Assembly (NCBI GenBank): GCA_020742395.1
Contig: DYWZ01000039.1
Location: 1 to 48,658 of the forward strand
Direction of reading: 5' to 3'
From: Enterococcus columbae
GTDB taxonomy: Bacteria > Bacillota > Bacilli > Lactobacillales > Enterococcaceae
Length of the DNA: 48,658 bases
Shown here: positions 27,884 through 37,206 of the stretch, piece after piece
Position numbering within the stretch: the stretch's first letter is position 1
Layout: every line of letters starts with the position of its first letter
Position numbers and translations under genes: made by a program
The notes under the pieces: model-generated
The model's database searches: none
Seen by the model: only the letters and a program-made list of their open reading frames with translations
Told to the model about the DNA's origin: nothing

Positions 27884-30667
27884 TTATCTAACAACCACAG
27901 CCATTTTTCGCGCTTCATATATGCTTGCAAATTTACTTGCAGACATCCAATACTGACCATCAATTGGATCTGTGACAAAAACTGTCCCATTATGCTTATT
28001 AAATCCTGAAAGAGTTACTGCATGATTATTATTTGGTACTCGACCAAATTGCCAAATTCCCCAAGCAAGTGGTGTCATGTGTACTGTCACATAAGTAACG
28101 ACTGGATTTCCTTGCCAAATCTGATCTAATAATTGACTAGTTGAGCTGCCAGATATATTGCTAACATTACCATACCGTTGTCCCCATCTGGTTAATGCTT
28201 GATCAAAAATTGCGGTAAATTGCCAATTATTAGCAATAAATGGACTACCAACAAACCCGGTATAAGGTGTACCATCTGTTGAATGCGGAATTTCATTTAA
28301 AAAGCTTCGTGGGTTATATTGTTTAGCATAGCCTTTTGCTTGTAATGCTTGTAATAAAGCCACCCCTTCACAACCAACTGGTGCCCCCCAAGCATTTTGA
28401 TTATAATAAGGTACCGAAAGCACACGTTGTTGATAATCACCCGATAAATTTACATCTCCGACAATAGTACCTACTTCCTTGTTTGAATAATTAGTTAAAT
28501 ACGCATGGACATGGTAGGTACCTGTTTCATAATTATGGTTTCCTACATTAAATGTCACTTCAAAAGTATTTTCATTAATTTTCTTAGCTTCATACCATTT
28601 GATATCACTTTGATTATCTCTGTGCCATATTGGTACTCTCACATTCTTTATTCCCTGATAGCTTTCCAAATTTAATAATACTGTAAAACTTCCATTAACC
28701 TGATTTACACTATTAATTGAGCCAGATATTTTATCTTGATATTGGTTAAATTGAACGTCTTGTAAAGCAACTGCTTTTGATTCATGTAATAGATTATAGG
28801 CATAAACATGAACATGATATAAACCACGATGATATTGATGATTTGCAATATTCATCTCTACTTGGTAACTACCGTCACTCTGTAATTGGGCTTGATACCA
28901 TTTGATATCACTCTGATTGGCTGTTGACCATATTGGAACATATACCCTATCGATTCCTTTTTCAGAAAAGGCGTTTACTTTTACCGTCATTGTTCCCTTT
29001 CTATCATTATATTGTACAACATTAGCAGATAGCTTATCTGGAAAAGGGGTAAAAGTTACGTCATCTAAAACGATAGCCTTCGCTTGATTCAAACCATTAT
29101 ACTCATAGACGTGAATATGGTATGGGTCCCGATGATACTTATGATTTTTTATATTGATATGTGCTAAATAACTACCGTCATTTTGCAACTGAGCTAAATA
29201 CCATTTGATATCATCTTGATTTTTTGTTGTCCAAACTGGCACATATACTTGTCTAACACCATAAAGAGATTTTGCATGCACTCTTACATCAAAAGTTCCA
29301 GAATCATTATTAAAATTAAACACTTCAGCAGTTAAATCATCCGGAAAGTTTTTAAATTCAAAATCGGGTAGTGTGTTAAATATCGGAGATTTTAAATTAT
29401 CTAAATATCCATAGATATGAATATGGTATGGTCCCAAATGATATTTATGATTTGAAATGCTCATTTCTACTTGATAACTACCATCTGTCTGACGTACTCC
29501 CTCATACCATTTGATATCGCTTTGATTTACTCTAGACCAAATGGGTACATATATTTTATTAATTTTTCTATCAGAAATTACATCTACTCGTATTTTTAAT
29601 TTTCCATTTTGATTATCTTGATTTATTATTTTTGCACTAATTTCATCTTTAATTGGAGTAAAAGTAATATCATTTAATGCCATTGCTTTAAAGTTATTTA
29701 TTCCATTGTAAGCATATACATGCATATGATAACTTCCTCTATTAAAAGCATGATTTCCAATTTTCATATGCACCAAATAGCTGCCATCTGATTGACGTTC
29801 TCCCTCATACCATTTGATATCACTTTGATCATTTTTACTCCAAACAGGAACATATACCTTATTTATGCCATAAATTGATTTTGCATGAACTCTAATGTCA
29901 ATCGAACCCATTTTATTATTATAGTTTTCTGTTATTGCAGTAAGTTCATCGGCATATTCATTGAATAACAAATTGTTGCCAACAACAAACACAGGTTCAT
30001 TATTATTTTGTAAATAAACGTATGTATGAATTTTATATAAGCCTCTATGATAATGATGATTACTAATATTTATTTTAGCCAGATAACTACCATCATCTTG
30101 CTTTTCAGCCTGATACCACTTAATATCACTCTGATTTTCAGCACACCAAACTGGTACATATATTTTTTGAATTTTTTGAGTTGTTTGTACATCTAACCTT
30201 ACTTCAGCCTCACCTTTTTCCTCCTTGACATTTTGAATATTAATGCTCACAATCGGAGAATCTTTTTTTAATTCCACATCATTTAAAGCAATCGCACTCA
30301 ATTCATTATTTTTCTTATATTCATATACATGTATATGATAAATACCTTCATGAAATTTATGTCGCCAATGCTCAACTTCAACTTGATAATGTCCAGCTGA
30401 AATTTTTTTGGCAGGATACCAATATATATCATCTTGACTATTATCATGCCAAATAGGTACAAGTACTTTGCTAACGTTATCAGATACAGGTGTAAATATA
30501 TCTACTGTCAAATTTGTATGCTGTTCATTTTGAACTATTTTCGCGTTTAACGTAGAAAACTTATTTACAGTAGTTTGTGATTCGGCGTTAATTATTTTCA
30601 AAAAAGAACAAAGTGATAGTATAGAAAAAATAAACAACACCCATTTTTTAAAGCGTTTTCTACCCAT
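27884..30667 (-). CDS. Secreted C39-family cysteine peptidase with seven GBS Bsp-like repeats
   Basis: 927 aa from ATG 30667 (GGGGAA 8-10 nt upstream). ATG 30697 with AGGTGG is an alternative giving 937 aa, but it lies very close to the predicted transcription start. Signal peptide MGRKRFKKWVLFIFSILSLC. Residues about 40-745 hold seven repeats, each with a VYVPVW-like opening, NQSDIKWY core and YHIHVY end. The C-terminal domain (752-927) is peptidase C39_2-like: VPYYNQNAWGAPVGCEGVAL with catalytic Cys766, then NHAVTLSGFN with His882, then FVTDPIDGQYW. No LPXTG motif. Likely a wall-associated peptidase; substrate unknown. Confidence 0.9.
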   Translation of the reverse strand: MGRKRFKKWVLFIFSILSLCSFLKIINAESQTTVNKFSTLNAKIVQNEQHTNLTVDIFTPVSDNVSKVLVPIWHDNSQDDIYWYPAKKISAGHYQVEVEHWRHKFHEGIYHIHVYEYKKNNELSAIALNDVELKKDSPIVSINIQNVKEEKGEAEVRLDVQTTQKIQKIYVPVWCAENQSDIKWYQAEKQDDGSYLAKINISNHHYHRGLYKIHTYVYLQNNNEPVFVVGNNLLFNEYADELTAITENYNNKMGSIDIRVHAKSIYGINKVYVPVWSKNDQSDIKWYEGERQSDGSYLVHMKIGNHAFNRGSYHMHVYAYNGINNFKAMALNDITFTPIKDEISAKIINQDNQNGKLKIRVDVISDRKINKIYVPIWSRVNQSDIKWYEGVRQTDGSYQVEMSISNHKYHLGPYHIHIYGYLDNLKSPIFNTLPDFEFKNFPDDLTAEVFNFNNDSGTFDVRVHAKSLYGVRQVYVPVWTTKNQDDIKWYLAQLQNDGSYLAHINIKNHKYHRDPYHIHVYEYNGLNQAKAIVLDDVTFTPFPDKLSANVVQYNDRKGTMTVKVNAFSEKGIDRVYVPIWSTANQSDIKWYQAQLQSDGSYQVEMNIANHQYHRGLYHVHVYAYNLLHESKAVALQDVQFNQYQDKISGSINSVNQVNGSFTVLLNLESYQGIKNVRVPIWHRDNQSDIKWYEAKKINENTFEVTFNVGNHNYETGTYHVHAYLTNYSNKEVGTIVGDVNLSGDYQQRVLSVPYYNQNAWGAPVGCEGVALLQALQAKGYAKQYNPRSFLNEIPHSTDGTPYTGFVGSPFIANNWQFTAIFDQALTRWGQRYGNVSNISGSSTSQLLDQIWQGNPVVTYVTVHMTPLAWGIWQFGRVPNNNHAVTLSGFNKHNGTVFVTDPIDGQYWMSASKFASIYEARKMAVVVR
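28433..30550 (-). repeat. Array of seven GBS Bsp-like protein repeats
   Basis: Near-periodic units of about 97 codons sharing NQ(S/D)DIKWY and a (Y/H)RGxYHxHVY end. More uniform among themselves than those in the neighbouring NlpC/P60 gene, so expansion within each gene is likely. Confidence 0.8.
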
Positions 30668-30712
30668 TATAAAATTCCCCTTTATAAACCTTTTCATTTA
30701 ATACCACCTATT

Positions 30713-30721
30713 ATTATACCA
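30713..30721 (-). promoter_or_regulatory. Extended -10 promoter before the C39 peptidase gene
   Basis: Minus strand TGGTATAAT; -35 weak. It supports the start at 30667 rather than 30697. Confidence 0.45.
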
Positions 30722-30787
30722 AATTAATCAAAGTTTTGCTCATTATTTTTAATGTCAAAGCTATATTCAAATTTGTAAAGACAACAA

Positions 30788-31735
30788 TTATTTATTATTC
30801 CATTCATGATCATCTTGCTCTTTAATAATATATATTGGACGTTTTTTTGTCTCTAAAAAAATACGACTGATATATTTTCCTAATATTCCTAAACACAACA
30901 GCTGAATACCACCAATAAACAAAATAATACATACAAGAGATGGCCAGCCACTCGTAGGGTCTTTAAAAATTAAAGTTTTTAACACTATAAAAATCATCGC
31001 AATAATAGAAGCAAAGCAAGAAAAAGCCCCTATAAACGAAGCAATATTTAATGGTGTTTCTGAAAAATTGATAATTCCCTCAATCGAATATTTAAATAGT
31101 CCCCAGAAGGACCATGATGTTTTTCCTGCTATTCGTTCCTTATTTTCATACGTTAAATATTTAGTATTATAACCAACCCACGCAAAAATTCCTTTTGAAA
31201 ATCGATTATATTCAGATAATTCTAAAATAGAATTAACCATTGGTCTGGTCATCAATCTAAAATCTCTGGCGCCATCTACCATCTCCACTTCACCAATTTT
31301 ATTAATTAGCTGATAAAATTTTTTTGCAAACCAACTCCGAACAATTGATTCACCTTGGCGACTAATTCTTCTAGCACCTACACAATCAAAATCATCAGAA
31401 TGTATAATTCTCAACATTTCAATTAACAATTCTGGTGGATCTTGCAAATCAGCATCCATTACAGTCACATAATCACCAGTTGCTCTTTTTAATCCGGCAT
31501 AAATTGCAGCTTCTTTGCCAAAATTTCTGGAAAAAGATAGATAATGAACATTTTTTTCTATATTTGCTAAATTTTTTATTTTTTTTAATGTATTATCAGT
31601 CGAACCATCATTTACAAAAATATATTCAAAGTAATATTTGCCTAACTGGTTATGAATTTTTTCTGTTTCCCGATAGAACAATTCAACCGTTTCTTCTTCA
31701 TTATAACAAGGAATAATAATAGATAAAATTTGCAT
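30788..31735 (-). CDS. GtrB/CsbB-like family 2 glycosyltransferase with two C-terminal membrane segments
   Basis: 315 aa. The GT2 (DPM1-like) domain begins ILSIIIPCYNEEETVELFYR, followed by FVNDGSTDNT and VTMDADLQDPPELL (DxD metal site). Two C-terminal hydrophobic hairpins (about 230-290) fit the undecaprenyl-phosphate hexosyltransferase topology (GtrB, CsbB, YfdH). Such enzymes load a sugar onto lipid carrier for a partner GT-C enzyme or flippase, but none is adjacent in this block. It precedes the two repeat proteins on the same strand. A TTGACA lies at 31795-31790 without a good -10. Confidence 0.9.
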   Translation of the reverse strand: MQILSIIIPCYNEEETVELFYRETEKIHNQLGKYYFEYIFVNDGSTDNTLKKIKNLANIEKNVHYLSFSRNFGKEAAIYAGLKRATGDYVTVMDADLQDPPELLIEMLRIIHSDDFDCVGARRISRQGESIVRSWFAKKFYQLINKIGEVEMVDGARDFRLMTRPMVNSILELSEYNRFSKGIFAWVGYNTKYLTYENKERIAGKTSWSFWGLFKYSIEGIINFSETPLNIASFIGAFSCFASIIAMIFIVLKTLIFKDPTSGWPSLVCIILFIGGIQLLCLGILGKYISRIFLETKKRPIYIIKEQDDHEWNNK

Positions 31736-31804
31736 AATTGTTTCCTTTCAATACCAAATAATTTGATTTTCTGCATTAGGATTTAAATCTGTCAATACGA
31801 AAAT

Positions 31805-31840
31805 ACGAATACAGGAATTGGTGACAATTCCCATATTCGT
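31805..31840 (-). terminator. Probable terminator of pyrH-frr
   Basis: Two-tier hairpin: outer 7-bp stem 31805-31811/31834-31840, 2-nt symmetric bulge, inner 7-bp stem 31814-31820/31825-31831, GTGA-type loop. The T-run afterwards is short, so termination may be partial. Confidence 0.6.
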
Positions 31841-31870
31841 AAAATACTCAATCTATGCAAACGAAAAAAA

Positions 31871-32428
31871 TTATACCTCTAATAATTCTTTTTCTTTGTC
31901 ACTAGCAATTTTATCTAGTTCTTTGATGTTACGATCTGTTAAATATTGAATTTCTTTTTCAGCAGAACGCAAATCGTCTTCGGTAATTTCGCTATTCTTT
32001 TGTTGTTTTTTATATTCATCGATTGCATCACGACGAATATTACGTACAACAACCTTGGCTTGTTCAGCTTCTTTTTTCACTTCTTTAGCTAATTCTTTAC
32101 GGCGTTCTTCCGTTAATTGAGGAATCACCAAACGAATCACATTGCCATCACTAGTTGGTGTAATGCCTAAATCTGAAGCTAAAATTGCTTTTTCAACTTC
32201 TTGAACCATTGATTTATCAAATGGTGTAACCATCAAAACGCGCGCTTCTGGAATTGAAATTGAAGCCATTTGATTTAATGGTGTAGGCACACCATAATAA
32301 GTCACGCTCACACGATCAAGTAGTGAAGCATTCGCGCGCCCTGCACGAATTTGTCCTAATGAACGTTGTAAGCTTTCTTGTGCTTTATGCATTTTGTCCT
32401 TTGCTTCGTTAAAAATTAAGTCAGCCAT
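31871..32428 (-). CDS. frr: Ribosome recycling factor
   Basis: 185 aa, full length. It opens [20 protein letters not shown], with [16 protein letters not shown] near the N-terminus and [20 protein letters not shown] at the end. It splits post-termination ribosomes together with EF-G. It starts one nucleotide after pyrH stops, so the two are coupled. Confidence 0.98.
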   Translation of the reverse strand: MADLIFNEAKDKMHKAQESLQRSLGQIRAGRANASLLDRVSVTYYGVPTPLNQMASISIPEARVLMVTPFDKSMVQEVEKAILASDLGITPTSDGNVIRLVIPQLTEERRKELAKEVKKEAEQAKVVVRNIRRDAIDEYKKQQKNSEITEDDLRSAEKEIQYLTDRNIKELDKIASDKEKELLEV

Positions 32429-32429
32429 G

Positions 32430-33212
<783 letters not shown>

Positions 33213-33332
33213 TTTTGTTTCTTGAAAAAGCACAAAATAAATCATTTTTATTTTAGATAGAAAATTATTGATTGCTTTCTAAAAAAATCAGTGACTTAAT
33301 TTTCTTGTTTGATAACATTTTTGAAAATTCCT

Positions 33333-33363
33333 AAAAAAAAGGAGCGCATTTTCATGCGTTCCT
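33333..33363 (-). terminator. tsf terminator
   Basis: 9-bp stem (33341-33349 with 33354-33362, one G-T pair), TTTC/GAAA loop, eight T on the minus strand. Confidence 0.9.
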
Positions 33364-33379
33364 ATTTATTTTCAAGTGC

Positions 33380-34261
33380 TTATTTTTTCACTTGGCTCAT
33401 AACTTCTTCTACAAAGTTATCAACACGTTTTTCGATACCTTCACCAACTTCAAAACGAGTGAATGAAGCAACTGTTGCACCTTTAGATTCAACAAATTTA
33501 CCAACAGTCATGTCAGGATCTTTAACGAATGGTTGGTCAACTAAAGCAATTTCAGCTTTAAATTTCTTCAAGCGACCTTCAACCATTTTTTCAACGATAT
33601 TTGCAGGTTTGCCTTCGTTTAATGCTTGCTCAGTAAGAATTGTTTTTTCATGTTCTAATTCTTCTTGAGGAATTTGGCTTTCGTTTACATAACGAGGGTT
33701 GATCGCTGCAACGTGCATAGCAACGTCACGAGCTACAGATTCATCAGTTGTACCTTCTAAAACAGTTAATACAGCGATACGTCCACCCATGTGTAGGTAG
33801 CCACCAAATGCATCGTTGTCACCTTTTTCAACAACATGGAAACGACGGAAGCTGATTTTTTCTCCAATAACTTGAGTTGCTTCGATTAAAGTTTCTGCTA
33901 AAGTACCTTTTGAAGCTTGTAATTGTAATGCAGCATCCATATCAGCTGGACGGTGTTCTGCAACTAATTCAGCGATTTCTTTTACAAGGTTTTGGAACAT
34001 TTCGTTTTTAGAAACGAAGTCTGTTTCAGAGTTTACTTCAACGATTGCTGCAACGTTACCTTTTACTGCAACTGAAGCTAAACCTTCTGCAGCGATACGG
34101 TCATTTTTCTTAGCAGCTTTAGCCATACCTTTTTCACGTAATAAATCAATTGCACGATCCATGTCGCCTTCTGTTTCTACTAAAGCTTTTTTAGCGTCCA
34201 TCATACCTACGCCTGTTTTGTCGCGTAATTCTTTAACTAATTTAGCTGTAACTTCTGCCAT
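33380..34261 (-). CDS. tsf: Elongation factor Ts
   Basis: 293 aa. N-terminal UBA-like segment [19 protein letters not shown]; core [14 protein letters not shown]. It exchanges nucleotide on EF-Tu. It follows rpsB with a terminator-like attenuator between them. Confidence 0.98.
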   Translation of the reverse strand: MAEVTAKLVKELRDKTGVGMMDAKKALVETEGDMDRAIDLLREKGMAKAAKKNDRIAAEGLASVAVKGNVAAIVEVNSETDFVSKNEMFQNLVKEIAELVAEHRPADMDAALQLQASKGTLAETLIEATQVIGEKISFRRFHVVEKGDNDAFGGYLHMGGRIAVLTVLEGTTDESVARDVAMHVAAINPRYVNESQIPQEELEHEKTILTEQALNEGKPANIVEKMVEGRLKKFKAEIALVDQPFVKDPDMTVGKFVESKGATVASFTRFEVGEGIEKRVDNFVEEVMSQVKK

Positions 34262-34296
34262 TTTGAGAATTGCCTCCTATAATTTTGTTTAATTTT

Positions 34297-34356
34297 CAAA
34301 AAAGAGCCGCTTCAAAAGGAGAGTGAGGCTTCTCACCTAGCCTTTTAAAACAGCTC
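34297..34356 (-). terminator. Attenuator or terminator between rpsB and tsf
   Basis: Minus strand: a long imperfect stem pairs the GAGCTG-TTTTAAAAGG side (34356-34341) with CCTTTTGAAGCGGCTC (34319-34304), followed by a T-run (34303-34297). No promoter is obvious before tsf, so it probably acts as a partial terminator that sets the rpsB:tsf ratio. Confidence 0.7.
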
Positions 34357-34384
34357 CATTTACATTCTTTTTTAAAAGATTTAA

Positions 34385-35173
34385 TTATTCAGCTGATGCG
34401 TTATCGCCTTCAACCACTTCAACGATTTCTTCGATTGAAGTAGCAGCTTCTTCAGTTGTTTCAAATAAAACTTCTTCAGCAACTTGGTCTTCACCTTGGT
34501 TACCTTCGATGAAAGCATCTGCCATTTTAGCTGTGATTAATTTAACGGCGCGAATTGCATCGTCGTTTGATGGAATCACTACATCGATTTCATCTGGATC
34601 ACAGTTAGTATCCACCATCGCTACGATTGGGATATTTAATTTACGAGCTTCTTGAACTGCAATGCGTTCTTTACGAGGGTCAACAATGTACATTACATCT
34701 GGAATTCTTGGCATTTCAGCAATACCGCCTAAGAATTTTTCTAAACGTTCGCGTTCTTTGTTAAGACCAGCAACTTCTTTCTTAGGTAATACTTCAAAAG
34801 TACCATTTTCTTCCATTTCGTTGATTGCTTTTAAGCGAGAGATACGTTTTTGGATTGTTTCCCAGTTAGTTAACGTACCACCTAACCAACGATGGTTTAC
34901 ATAGTATTGACCAGCGCGGATAGCTTCATCTTTGATAGCATCTTGTGCTTGTTTTTTAGTACCTACAAATAAAGCGATACCGCCATCTTCAGCGATTTCT
35001 TTCATGTATTCGTAAGCTGCATCTACTAACTTAACTGTTTTTTGTAAGTCGATGATGTAGATACCATTTCTTTCTGTGAAGATATATTTCTTCATTTTTG
35101 GGTTCCAGCGACGTGTTTGGTGACCAAAGTGTACGCCGGCTTCTAGCAATTGTTTCATTGAGATAACTGCCAT
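34385..35173 (-). CDS. rpsB: 30S ribosomal protein S2
   Basis: 262 aa. [20 protein letters not shown] and [20 protein letters not shown] are typical of S2. The C-terminus is an acidic extension ([19 protein letters not shown]). GGAGG precedes the ATG. Confidence 0.98.
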   Translation of the reverse strand: MAVISMKQLLEAGVHFGHQTRRWNPKMKKYIFTERNGIYIIDLQKTVKLVDAAYEYMKEIAEDGGIALFVGTKKQAQDAIKDEAIRAGQYYVNHRWLGGTLTNWETIQKRISRLKAINEMEENGTFEVLPKKEVAGLNKERERLEKFLGGIAEMPRIPDVMYIVDPRKERIAVQEARKLNIPIVAMVDTNCDPDEIDVVIPSNDDAIRAVKLITAKMADAFIEGNQGEDQVAEEVLFETTEEAATSIEEIVEVVEGDNASAE

Positions 35174-35296
35174 GTTAAAATTCCTCCAATTTGGTTTTTA
35201 GTTTTCCTCTTCTCATCTTTAACCTTGCTGGCAAACTATTGCTAGCACCTACCAACAATCCAATAAGAATGTATGTTAAGTGTGAATGCCACACCT
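35174..35296 (-). promoter_or_regulatory. rpsB 5' leader, possible regulatory RNA
   Basis: About 120 nt between the predicted transcription start and the rpsB ATG. It opens with a small GTGTG/CACAC hairpin, followed by a G-rich segment with two similar motifs (GCTAGCAA and GCCAGCAA). S2 autoregulates its own leader in some bacteria; no known leader motif was matched here. Confidence 0.3.
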
Positions 35297-35301
35297 TTTA
35301 C

Positions 35302-35330
35302 AGTATACACTAAGATTTTGATAGAATCAA
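35302..35330 (-). promoter_or_regulatory. rpsB promoter
   Basis: Minus strand TTGATT (35330-35325), 17-bp spacer, TATACT (35307-35302). The -35 directly abuts the stop codon of the upstream polysaccharide gene. Confidence 0.8.
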
Positions 35331-37196
35331 TTATTTTTTTGAAAAACTATATATTCTAATATTATCCTTATCAGGACCATATATAAGAGTAAATCTATCA
35401 GAAATTAAAGTTAAATCATTATCACTCATAATATAATCAATTCCTAAATCGTCCAAGTCTTTCACATTCATTTTTATTAGAATATTGTCAGGAGTAATCA
35501 GCTCAAATTGAGTTTTGTCATCGGAAACAATTTCAACATTCCTATGGTGATATCGATTATATATTTTTTCATCATCTTTTTGATTTTCAGAAATTTTATC
35601 CAGCTCTCTTATATCCGGATAAAAACGTACATTGCTAAATGTATTTGCTCCGGAAGCAGTTAAAATACCATATCCAAAAGGAGTATCACTAATCCACCTA
35701 GATTTTTCATTATGTTTATTAATATTTTTTATTGTATTTACAATTTTTAAATTATCAATTTGTCCTGTACCAAATACAATTGGATTAACAGTAATTCCTG
35801 AAAGAAATACTATACACAAAATCATAACTAAAGCAATCTTTTCCTTATACATTATCATAAATACAAATACTGCTAAAGCAACTAAAATCAATATAGATAC
35901 TATTTTTCCAAAATACGTTATATATCCAGAAGCGATAATTAAACATCCCCAATAAAATGTAACAAAAAGTATTATAATACATTTTTTTATCCATGGAATC
36001 TCTTTTATTAATTCTATATTATTTAGTAACATAATAGTTAGTAACATTGAAACAAAATGGATAATCGTAAACAACCGATTATCTGTAGTAAAATTCAATA
36101 GGAGTATCTTTGAGACAATATCTGGGACACCCACAATCAAATAAGTCATCATAAATATTAAGAACAAATAAAATACAAACATTAACTTATCGATTTTATC
36201 ATATACTTTTTTACTCCAAAGAATTATTGGTATAAACGGCATTAAATGATAAAAAGCGGCTGATTCACAATTATTTGATATAACTGTAATATCTTTAAAT
36301 GGTAATAATATATTTGATATTGGATCGGCTAAATCAATTAAATTGAAAGTACCACCATTATAATTTCTTGCTCCAGGATAAATTGTACCTAGTAAAAGTT
36401 TGATGGCATCAGATGAAATTATATAAAAATGAATACAAACTAATACGATAACAAGTATTGAAGTTAAAATATACATATAATCAATCAGTTTTAATTTTGG
36501 TTTTTCAATTAAAAAAATACCAATTAACCAAAATAAAATCAAATACGCAAGCGGAACTTGAAAAGCAGGATATATTACCAATATAAATCCTATACTACAT
36601 ATTGTTAACCCTATTGTTATAAACAATTTTTTTAATATACTATGTTGCTCAACAAAAAAATGGTACAACAATGTCATAATAGCTAAGCTGAAAAATATCA
36701 AATCACCTAGATGCTGCATAAACCACCACTGTACACCAGGCGAATACGTAATTAATAAAGCTCCTATTAACGAATATAGTTTATTCTTTTTTAGAATTAT
36801 CATACAAAATTCGAAACTTACTAAGAAAAGCAAAACAAGTTTAGATATCCAATAAAAAGAATATGCTCTATCTTTTTTTAAAAACAAAAATCCCCAATTA
36901 AAAGGCTTACCCAAGATTGTTATATCCTTAACAGGTGCATTATACATAATAATAGAATTTTCATTTAATTTGTCATTATCTACTTTTAGTTCATCTTCAT
37001 ATTGAGAAAAATAATATGGTGTCTGAACTAGCCATTCATCACTTCTAATAGCTCTTGGAACTCCTATACTTGTTGTTTCTTTTGATGATTCAGTATATAC
37101 CGTATTAAAAATACCAATAGAACTCATATTGATATTTAAAAATACACCAATAAATAATATAAAAAAACCTATATAGTACCTAAATTTATATACCAC
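35331..37196 (-). CDS. Polytopic membrane protein of the polysaccharide cluster (GT-C-like)
   Basis: 621 aa from GTG 37196, which lies 6 nt after AGGAGG. An in-frame ATG at 37217 overlaps the previous gene but sits before that site. An N-terminal TM is followed by an extracytoplasmic loop with conserved-looking IGVPRAIRSDEWLVQTPYY. About twelve further membrane segments follow, then a soluble tail (about 490-621). The acidic loop after TM1 and the layout resemble GT-C glycosyltransferases that use lipid-linked sugars, but I cannot name a family with certainty. Last gene of the cluster; no terminator before the rpsB promoter. Confidence 0.75.
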   Translation of the reverse strand: MVYKFRYYIGFFILFIGVFLNINMSSIGIFNTVYTESSKETTSIGVPRAIRSDEWLVQTPYYFSQYEDELKVDNDKLNENSIIMYNAPVKDITILGKPFNWGFLFLKKDRAYSFYWISKLVLLFLVSFEFCMIILKKNKLYSLIGALLITYSPGVQWWFMQHLGDLIFFSLAIMTLLYHFFVEQHSILKKLFITIGLTICSIGFILVIYPAFQVPLAYLILFWLIGIFLIEKPKLKLIDYMYILTSILVIVLVCIHFYIISSDAIKLLLGTIYPGARNYNGGTFNLIDLADPISNILLPFKDITVISNNCESAAFYHLMPFIPIILWSKKVYDKIDKLMFVFYLFLIFMMTYLIVGVPDIVSKILLLNFTTDNRLFTIIHFVSMLLTIMLLNNIELIKEIPWIKKCIIILFVTFYWGCLIIASGYITYFGKIVSILILVALAVFVFMIMYKEKIALVMILCIVFLSGITVNPIVFGTGQIDNLKIVNTIKNINKHNEKSRWISDTPFGYGILTASGANTFSNVRFYPDIRELDKISENQKDDEKIYNRYHHRNVEIVSDDKTQFELITPDNILIKMNVKDLDDLGIDYIMSDNDLTLISDRFTLIYGPDKDNIRIYSFSKK

Positions 37197-37206
37197 AGAA
37201 TCCCTC

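Noticed and set aside
24681..30667. Regularly spaced repeats suggestive of CRISPR or other DNA arrays
   Set aside because: The period is about 290 bp and follows codon phase; the units are protein repeats inside two long ORFs, with no short palindromic repeats and unique spacers.
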